Made by a program: the position numbers and the translations under genes
Origin: Takakia lepidozioides
Taxonomy: Eukaryota; Streptophyta; Takakiopsida; Takakiales; Takakiaceae
Assembly (NCBI GenBank): GCA_030704615.1
Contig: CM060733.1
Coordinates: forward strand, 63,302,001 to 63,366,000
Direction of reading: 5' to 3'
DNA length: 64,000 nt
Notes under the pieces: generated by a model
The model's database searches: none
Seen by the model: the letters and a program-made list of their open reading frames with translations, nothing else
Told to the model about the DNA's origin: nothing
Shown: positions 58,201 to 64,000 of the stretch, in pieces
Layout: each line of letters begins with the position of its first letter
How positions within the stretch are numbered: position 1 is the stretch's first letter

Positions 58201-59847
58201 CAACCCGGTGAAGGTGTTCACGGACAATGTCACAGTGAAATATTTTGCCACGCAGCCTAAGTTGTCCCCAAAACAACTTAGGTGGCAAGACACTTTGGCA
58301 GTGTTCGACGTGGATATCCAGTACAAATCGGGATGGGACAATGTGGTGGCCAATGCTTTAAGTAGAAAGCAGCAGCTCATGTTGGTGTACAGGGGCGAGA
58401 CGGCGCTCCAAAGGAAGATCCGGAAGGCTTACCAGAAGGATGAGATGGTGAAGTCCGTGATGCGGGACTTGAGGATGGGAGTTAAATTGCAGTTCCACTT
58501 GCACAATGGACTGCTCCGGTACAAGCAAAAGCACCTCTATGTGCCGAAGGGAGGGATCAGAGATAGTCTCTTGAGATAATGCTACGATGGCCCGCTTGCG
58601 GGCCACGGCGGAGCCAAGCGCACCGCGGCACTCTTGAAGAAAGAGTATTTCTGGCCCAAACTGAGGGAGGAGGCCGAGGATTATGTCAAGACATGCACCA
58701 CATGCCAACAAAACCGAAGCGAGTACAAAAAGCAAGCGGGGCTGTTACAACCCTTGCCGATTCCAGAGGGGTCTTGGGAAAGTGTCTTGATGGATTTCAT
58801 GAATGCTATGCCGCTGTCAAAAGGATTCGATGCAATCATGGTGGTGGTGTATAGCTTCAGTAAAATGGGCCATTTCATTCCCACCAAAGAGACGGCAACG
58901 GTGCAGGAGACGGGGCGACTATACTTCGCTCACGTCTTCAAGCATCATGGACTCCCGAAGGATATTGTCTCGGACCGCGATCCAAAGTTTACAAGTAAAT
59001 TTTGGAGAGCACTTTGGAAGAAAATGGGGACGAGGCTCAAGATGAGCACCGCCTTCCGACCTACGACGGACGGCCAAACGGAAAGAGTGAATTCCGTGGT
59101 GACACAGATCTTGCGGAATTATGTGTCGGCAAACCAATCAGACTGGGTGGAGCACTTGGATGCGGCAGAGCTCTGCTATAATAACACAAAACACTCCGCA
59201 ATGGGAGTTTTCCCTTTCGTATTGGTCTATGGAAAAGCACCTCTGGTGCCAACAAGGTGGGCCGCCCAGGACGTTGAGGAACCGGCAGCAGCAGTGGTGC
59301 TTGAAGAACGTGAGCGTTTGTTGGAGCTCGCAAAGTACAACATTGCCAAAGCTAGAAAACGGTATGAACGGCAGGTGAGTCGGAAGTGGAGGGAAGTTAA
59401 GTTTGAGGCAGGCACAAAGGTCTGGTTGAACATCAAGAATTTTTTACTACCTCCAGAAATGAGTCCGAAGTTCGTACCTCCGTATGCGGGGCCCTTTTGC
59501 ATCCGGAAGGTTATGAATGAGGATGTGTATGAATTGGAGCTGCCGGCAAATAGCTGCATCCGGTATTCCATGTCTCCCTTTTGAAGCCTTACTTCAAATA
59601 TGAAGCGCGTCCGAATCGGCATCAAGTGTTGCGTCTGCCACCTGTGTTGTTGGATCATGAAAATGAACCTGAGTACGAGGCAGTGCTTAAGTCGAGGAGG
59701 TTCAAGAATCAAGAAACGGAGTATCTCGTGAAATGGAAGGGCTATCATCAAGTGGAGGCAACTTGGGTGCGTGCCTCAGAAATGGGAAACGCATCCGAGG
59801 CGGTTGCAGCTTTCGAAGGGCGACCTCAAAAGTGGAAGAAGCATTGA
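55299..59847 (+). pseudogene. Gag-pol of chromodomain Ty3/gypsy element (inactivated)
   Basis: Gag starts at 55299 (MGSGKTKQKRN) with a capsid-like block (WWQKRLHDQ) and a CCHC knuckle at 56319-56360. The aspartic protease active site LVDTG is at about 56565-56580 (DTGVS). Reverse transcriptase begins near 57090 and has YIDDILVYS near 57590; RNase H has HTDASGF (58030). Integrase has a Cys pair CTTCQQN (58694), LMDFM, SDRDPKFTS (58970) and DGQTERVN (59070). A chromodomain (YLVKWKGYHQVEATW) ends the frame at about 59725-59770. Damage: TAG at 55848, TAG at 56037, a 1-nt loss near 57320, TAA at 58577 and a shift near 59550. The chromodomain places it with chromoviruses, which often target heterochromatin. 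Confidence 0.88.
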
Positions 59848-59880
59848 TGGGGACATCAACCTTGGAGCGTGGGGGAGGAA

Positions 59881-61354
59881 ATGCATGCTTAGTCCGGCTT
59901 AGCTAGCTCAGGAATCCAATTGCAAAAACTTGTGTTGTACAAATTTTGTTATAAATGAAATGGTTTCCAAATGTTGTGCTTCCTATTTTGTTTGGAATGG
60001 TGATGCATGGTATGGTTGGCTAGTGTGTAGAATGCATGCTAGCTTACAAAAGTGGGAGAGGTAAATTGGATTAATCGTGTGTTTGCGCAGTGCCGAAATC
60101 GGGTGACTCCCATCCAAGGGGCAAGGAAACTTGCGCCTTCTTTGGGAGTTCACGTGCTAGTGCGCATCTGGCGCGTGCACGTACTATAACTGCGTTACCG
60201 AGGGGGTTTCTTTGTAATGCGGGCTAACGCAGAAGTTACGTGCTTCCGTTCACGTACTATAATCGTGCAACCTCGGGATGAAGTCGTAGTGCGGCTTTGG
60301 CGTGTTCCCGTACCTCAGGCCAGCATTCCAAGGCGGACCCAATTGTAGTGATTGGGGTGCACGGTTGGTTCAAGGTTATCTTCCTAGTCAAAAGGGGGTT
60401 CAAGGTGAACCCTTGCTCAAGGTCATGCCAAAAGCGGCATCATGAGCCCTCGCAAGCAATGTTGTTGCAGTAAGGCGATTGAAAATATCCCCTGACTTGG
60501 GCGAGAAGTCCCACGGGGTAAGATGCTTGTTTGGGCAGTTGTTGGGATCCCGGCACGCCATCACCGACTATTGAAAGGGCTGCTAGGAAGCAGAGAGGGT
60601 GCGCAGGGAAGTGGGAGTGTGGGAGGAGATGAAGTGAGATGAGCTCGGAGCGAGGAAGTGCTGTTGTTGTCTCGGTTTGAAACGCGTGGGTGACGAGCGA
60701 AGGTGGGGCAAGTGGCAAAGAAAAAGCGCAGCATTTAATATGCCCGTACCCAGGAATGAGGCGCAACATTTACTTCGACATGAAGTCCAATCGGAGGGTG
60801 ACGGTCGCACGTGGCTGCCAGAGATCAAACAAGTATTATTACCAAGTGTGCCAGTCCACTGTATGTTTCTGACCAGTATAGCCAGTTAACGTTATGTTAT
60901 TGTTTGAAACATGTATCCTACTTAGAACCAGCATGAAATCCAGGGCAGAGCATATTAAATCATGCTTTTAGATTTCTGTCCCCTAGCCCACTAATCATAG
61001 TTGATTTAAACCCAGGTTCTCAGTGTAATATAATCAACCATTGGCCTCTTTGGGGGGTCACTCCCCGTATTTTCAAAACCACGTGAGAACAAATATAGGG
61101 TATAGTTTTTTTTTTGAGGTAAAATTTAGAAAAAAATTACTTAGAAAAAAAAAATGGTAGGACAATATCTTTTCACCCAGTTTTTTTAAAAAAAATGTCA
61201 CAAAAAATCCAGAGTTTTACTTAAAAAATTAATGTAATAAAAGGTTTTATCTACAGTATAATATATCCATCCTTGTGAAGTTTCTCATATTTCATCCAAC
61301 TCTAATCCATCAGGATGAAATCTTCTCAAAACTTCATTCATTCATCAGGCTTGT
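59881..61354. other. Non-coding stretch downstream of the chromovirus
   Basis: It may include 3' untranslated or LTR sequence starting at TGCATGCTTAG (59881), but no matching 5' copy is visible. The phrase CACGTACTATAA recurs at 60179 and 60251. From 61100 to 61240 there are A- and T-runs. No gene is supported; frames between 60440 and 60890 are short and overlapping. Confidence 0.4.
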
Positions 61355-61594
61355 TTGATGAATAAGCGTACTCTACCCAAATCTGGAGGTCCTTCGATTA
61401 TGATGTTTTTGAATTGGTTATCTAAAGGTAGAGGTCACCTGAAGTTCAAATTTGATTTCAGTGATACACAGAAGATTGATGTTGAGACCATAATCTCAAC
61501 AGTGACTATGACATTTGAACCATCTCAGAACTTGTACTCTTTAGATCCAAGTGATGCTGCGGCTTTGAATGAGTTTGTGGCTAATGAAAATTAA
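61355..61594 (+). CDS. Unrecognised 79-codon ORF
   Basis: Reads MMNKRTLPKSGGPSIMMFLN at the start and YSLDPSDAAALNEFVANEN at the end, with TAA at 61592. Composition is plausible for protein and the region differs from the AT-rich flanks. It may be an exon; no family recognised. Confidence 0.3.
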   Translation: MMNKRTLPKSGGPSIMMFLNWLSKGRGHLKFKFDFSDTQKIDVETIISTVTMTFEPSQNLYSLDPSDAAALNEFVANEN

Positions 61595-62882
61595 ACTTTT
61601 CTTTGGGTCTAGCATTTGACTTATGTATGGAATGTTGTTTGTGTATATGCTTTGAAATTTTACAATTATTTATAAGCGAATCAGCCAGGATACTCACCAC
61701 CCATTCCTCGCCATAAAACTTACATAGTCTGGATATCAGCTTATTGCTGTAGTATCCTACAACTCTTTGTCCCTTGTATCTCATAGACATATTTAGGGTC
61801 TCAATCGATGATTACCTTGCAGACATCGAAGCAGATGTATCTTGTTTTCCCAGTCTCATTTGATATCTAATCGTTTCACTACTGGAATCGTAATTGGGTG
61901 TCATGGATCAGCAAACAGGGATAAGAGAACACTGTACAAACCCACTCCAAACAAGTGTAATGCAGGATGGTAGCAACCTGCTGCCCATCTATACACCGTC
62001 CTGGTTTTAAAGCCAGTTTTTCCAAAGGTATGATAAGCACATAGCATATTACATATGCATATTTGCTTAGTGGTGCTACATAGAGCAAAGGCACTTGTAG
62101 AGAGGTATGAAAGCATATGAGCCTAAGAGTGTCTAAAACTGATACAAGGCATCAGCTACAGGATACCATCTAACACGAGTAGTGTGCATTGACCGGATCA
62201 TGTAGAAGGTGTACGCATACTCCTTCAGGTGGTTTTACCTGGGCCTAGCTCAATATATCAATATGAAGACAACACTCAAAAGCACTATGCTTATCTTAAA
62301 GACCTCCGTGCTTAAATTCACCAACAAGTTTTTGCTGGAGGACATACCTTATTAAGGTCATTGCTCCATATCTTTGTCATGGAGGGACCTTCTGCCAGGC
62401 CAGAAAAAAAACCATGTCAGTATATCAACATGATAAAGAAATAACCAAAAAGGAAAGTGGTAGATGGTGTGTACAAGAACCACCAAGTACACTGGAAATA
62501 GAAAGAGAGGGAAGATACTCGTGTCATGTCAAGACATGGACAAGACCCACTAGGGTCATTGTCAATTAAAGACATAAACAGCCCATAAACAGGGCACCAT
62601 CTAACACTTCCATTCTTGTCATGACTTCCCAATTGATTTCACCCAATCATTCATGATAAAACAGGGTGGGAGGGCGGGGTTTGTTTATGTACATGTCATG
62701 ACAACAAGACAAGCATATAAGCAAACATCTTGTGTACTGAAAAATCAGATTGCTGCAGCCTGTCATACCTTTTCCTGGCATCATAATTACAGCAAGATAT
62801 GCATTCTAGAGCAAAACATCTTGGATATGTGAAGCCAGCCTGCAGTATTACAGATTCAAGACCCATCAAGATGCGTGTGTAT
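61595..62882. other. Non-coding stretch
   Basis: No supported frame, tandem array or palindrome family. Only scattered short frames are present. Confidence 0.4.
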
Positions 62883-63395
62883 ACATGTCTTGAATCTTTA
62901 GTATGGCAGGCTGTTCTTACTTACCCAAGGGGCCTTGCATGATGCATGTCTTGGGGTAATTACAAATGGTAAAGAATGAGGTTGCAATATGCTTTGTCAT
63001 GCCCAAGAGGGTTACTTGGTTGCATGCTTGGAATCTGATAAACTGCGGCTGGTCCATCAAGATGCTTGTGCATACATATCTTGAATCTGTAATATGGCAG
63101 GTTGTTCTTACTTGCCCAAGATGCCCTGCATGATGCATGTCTTGGGGTAATACTGATAAGGTAGGCTGCAAATTATCTTGTCATACCCAAGATGTTTGTT
63201 GGAAGGGCACCAGCCTGCGGTTTCAGATTCCAAACATGCAACCAAGTAACCCTCTTGGGCATGACAAGACAGATTGCAGCCTCATTCTATACCATTCATA
63301 ATTGTCCCAAGACATGCATCATGCAAGGCATCTTGGGCATGGAAGAACGACCTGCCATATTACAAATTCAAGACATGGACACACAAAAATCTTGA
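62883..63395. repeat. Foldback element: about 170-bp inverted repeat plus a direct copy
   Basis: The left arm (about 62883-63055) holds ATGGCAGGCTGTTCTTACTT, GATGCATGTCTTGGGGTAAT and CCCAAGAGGGTTACTTGGTT. The right arm (about 63205-63395) is its reverse complement, with AACCAAGTAACCCTCTTGGG at about 63238-63257. Between them, 63075-63190, is a direct, shorter copy of the left arm. Arms look about 85-90 percent similar by eye. Consistent with a foldback or MITE-like element. Confidence 0.8.
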
Positions 63396-64000
63396 GTGCC
63401 CGAGACCAAGCCCTCTTGGCCAAAAAATAATCCATACATTGCAGGTAACTGGCCTGATGGCAAGACAAGGCTAATAATTTGTGGCAAAGGTCCAGTAGAG
63501 CTTACCAACACTGTTTTCCAAGAGGTTTATGCCATGGTTTGCAAATAAACCTCACTATGCTCCATCCCACACCAGATTCAGGCCTGAAAGAGGCCTGCCA
63601 GTGCCTTATTAGGCTGTCATCTTAAAAATCAGGGCCTCATCTTTCTTAGAACCTAACAGCCACTGAGGCCTTACCCATAAAACTCAAGCCAAAATAGTAC
63701 CTAGCTTAATAATCCACAGGCGCCGCTGTCAAAGATTAAAAGACAAGGTAAGGTCCAGATGCTGGGCTTCAAGAGACAGGCCTGCCAGGCCGAAATGCCC
63801 CATCAAAGGCGGAAAAACATAAGTCAAAAGTAAGCATCAGCATGCCAAACCAGGAGCAAGCGGGCCGAAATCAGGGCTGCAGGTAGCAGCCAAGTCAAGA
63901 CGCCATACACAAGAGGTTCCCTTTGCCCACATCCGTACCTACAAGCTCAAGAGAATTCAAAGCAAGTAGGGATCCTCACCTGGTCCCATCACAAGCCCCC
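63396..64000. other. Non-coding stretch at window end
   Basis: No feature can be supported. The word CAAGCCAAAATAG and several CAAG-rich stretches occur, but no tandem repeat is clear. Confidence 0.3.

Larger units (their letters stand above)
54541..59880 (+). mobile_element. Ty3/gypsy chromovirus, 5' part inserted in element D
   Basis: Homology of element D to C ends at 54540-54541 and TGTGTCGCGGCCC begins, a plausible LTR start. A primer-binding site is at 55246-55257, so the 5' LTR would be about 700 bp. Gag-pol spans 55299-59847. A purine tract (GTGGGGGAGGAAA) lies at 59869-59881. I cannot find a matching 3' LTR after it, so the 3' end is lost, diverged or the element is chimeric. Element D sequence is not found beyond it. 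Confidence 0.75.

Overview
This window looks like nuclear DNA of a streptophyte plant, most likely a seed-free land plant or a close relative. It has GT-AG introns, PLS-type pentatricopeptide (PPR) repeats, L1-like and RNase H-bearing non-LTR retrotransposons, and a chromodomain Ty3/gypsy element primed by initiator Met tRNA. No housekeeping gene is visible. The window is a graveyard of nested mobile elements, and almost every recognisable reading frame is broken.

The main finding is a family of very large DNA transposons, present here in four versions. Element A (3175-18973, about 15.8 kb) sits inside an L1 ORF2. Element C (31270-47124, about 15.9 kb) sits inside an RNase H retroelement. In both cases a 9-bp target-site duplication flanks the element and the interrupted reading frame closes exactly when the element is removed, so their ends are known. 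Element D (from 50661) keeps one end and carries an internal inversion. B (about 23.4-25.8 kb) is a relic. The ends are G-rich short inverted repeats followed by clustered CATGAGC words.

A and C have the same plan. One gene, on the minus strand in A and C, encodes a ParB-like fold (DGNHR motif), a Lys-rich linker and an amino-methyltransferase-like domain. The motif order is IV before I, as in beta-class DNA methyltransferases. The divergent gene encodes a MULE-like DDE transposase with a C-terminal SWIM zinc finger; in A a RING-H2 exon follows. Between the genes, in the introns and in the arms lie many short palindromes. Each element has its own palindrome arm, but all share a CG-NYRN-CG type centre: TAGTCG arms in A, GATGATCG in B, AAATGCG in C, and a diverged AAATTCG form in D. 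In C the palindromes repeat every 53 bp with a four-step cycle of centres. In A an intron carries a 142-bp tandem array with one palindrome per unit. I infer that the palindromes are binding or modification sites for the element's own proteins.

Layout: 1-1.6 kb unassigned; 1.6-3.2 kb L1 tail; 3.2-19.0 kb element A; 19.0-21.4 kb two joined L1 pieces; 21.5-23.2 kb minisatellites and one unassigned ORF; 23.4-25.8 kb relic B; 26.2-29.3 kb retroelement fragment and broken PPR tandem copies; 30.8-31.3 and 47.1-48.7 kb RNase H retroelement split by element C; 48.8-49.9 kb unassigned ORFs; 50.7-54.5 kb element D; 54.5-59.9 kb chromovirus; 60-64 kb mostly non-coding with a foldback repeat near 63 kb.
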